Source: Megasphaera sp. MJR8396C (lineage in GTDB: Bacteria; Bacillota; Negativicutes; Veillonellales; Megasphaeraceae). From it: a DNA stretch of 49,628 nt. The notes under the pieces are model-generated. The model saw only the letters and a list, made by a program, of their open reading frames with translations. It was not told the origin of the DNA and did not search any database. The position numbers and the translations under genes were made by a program. Positions 49,361 through 49,628 of this stretch are shown here, piece by piece. The stretch lies in NCBI RefSeq assembly GCF_001546855.1, contig NZ_KQ958161.1, positions 1 through 49,628 on the forward strand, given 5' to 3'. The stretch's first letter is position 1; each line of letters opens with the position of its first letter.

Positions 49361-49628
49361 TTAAGCACGTACAGCTTTAACAGCCGCGATGAACTTCTTG
49401 GCCGTTTCCGTGATTTCAGCTGCCGTTTTTCCGCCGCCCGTCAAGGCTCCACCGGCACCAACAGCGACGCAGCCGGCTTTGATCCATTCACCGGCGTTGT
49501 CTACATTTACGCCGCCAGTCGGCATGAGCGGTGCCTGCGGCAAGGGCCCATGAATGGCTTTAATGGCCTTCATGCCTACAACTTCACCCGGGAAGATTTT
49601 AACGACGTCTGCGCCGCATTCAAGGGCC
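49361..49628 (-). CDS. eda: KDPG/KHG aldolase (Eda), 3' part
   Basis: About 89 C-terminal residues of a class I aldolase that splits 2-keto-3-deoxy-6-phosphogluconate or 4-hydroxy-2-oxoglutarate; the 5' end lies beyond the right edge. The Schiff-base Lys is in GADVVKIFPGE at the start of the visible part, and the phosphate site MPTGGVNVDNAGEW with GAGGAL follows. This is the usual C-terminal half of Eda, which ends an Entner-Doudoroff or hexuronate pathway. Its partner genes must lie to the right. Confidence 0.9.
   Translation of the reverse strand, partial: ALECGADVVKIFPGEVVGMKAIKAIHGPLPQAPLMPTGGVNVDNAGEWIKAGCVAVGAGGALTGGGKTAAEITETAKKFIAAVKAVRA

Noticed and set aside
11000-49628. GTTTAC as a polar chromosome signal (KOPS or Chi-like)
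   Set aside because: The copies are about evenly split between strands, whereas such signals are strongly skewed.

Overview
The window reads as chromosomal DNA of an anaerobic, fermentative bacterium with a mid-range GC content. The mix of BioY, a long single-chain PurL, an OPT transporter, a PepD-type dipeptidase, a NifX-like protein, Fe-S and flavin redox proteins and a KDPG aldolase, with clean TTGACA-17-TATAAT promoters, suggests Negativicutes, most likely Megasphaera or a close relative. That is an inference from gene content; there is no rRNA in the window. No CRISPR array, insertion sequence or prophage was seen.

Layout. 1-505: an empty stretch ending in a tRNA-Thr(CGU) gene behind a perfect promoter. 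782-1300: a lone Panacea-like (DUF4065-like) gene. 1633-10612: a minus-strand sugar or sugar-acid catabolic cluster. It encodes a 2-dehydropantoate-reductase-like enzyme, a YhcH/YiaL anomerase-like protein, an ACS-family MFS transporter, a TIM-barrel isomerase, an L-xylulose-type FGGY kinase, an FCD-type GntR regulator, L-ribulose-5-P 4-epimerase, UlaE-type 3-epimerase and a beta-propeller protein. Kinase plus the two epimerases would convert L-xylulose to D-xylulose-5-P. 11068-14387: a four-gene cassette of TerB-like protein, a 520-aa and a 334-aa glycine-rich membrane-active-looking protein, and a YkgJ zinc/iron cluster protein. 14792-17264: an acetyltransferase, a coiled-coil DNA-binding-type protein and an exported protein.

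17547-20913: mntP, then a biotin operon bioY-bioD-bioA with two BirA-like operators. 20910-24268: a glutaredoxin-like protein, a NifX-like protein, an L,D-transpeptidase and a xanthine/uracil-type permease. 24498-26115: DUF47 plus PiT phosphate transport. 26131-31159: D-cysteine desulfhydrase and a gamma-glutamyltransferase-like acylase on the minus strand, diverging from a lipid kinase and guanine deaminase. 31200-36127: rpsF-ssb-rpsR and purL on the minus strand, with xpt and an unknown partner diverging from purL. 37517-39863: ferredoxin, flavin-binding protein and a divergent MocR regulator. 39926-45194: pepD, an OPT oligopeptide transporter and a LarA-like protein. 45251-48446: an exported tannase-like esterase, a PAP2 phosphatase, an Rrf2 regulator and a small CDCPAC protein. 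The right end holds apparently decayed DNA and a truncated KDPG aldolase gene.

Two things stand out beyond ordinary genes. First, the hexamer GTTTAC/GTAAAC is several times more common than chance from about 11 kb to the right edge, in both orientations and all codon phases, yet almost absent from the sugar-acid cluster (600-10700), which may therefore be imported DNA. Second, several promoters carry strikingly regular, so far unassigned operators (10677-10725, 21670-21724, 36162-36262, 48485-48541).
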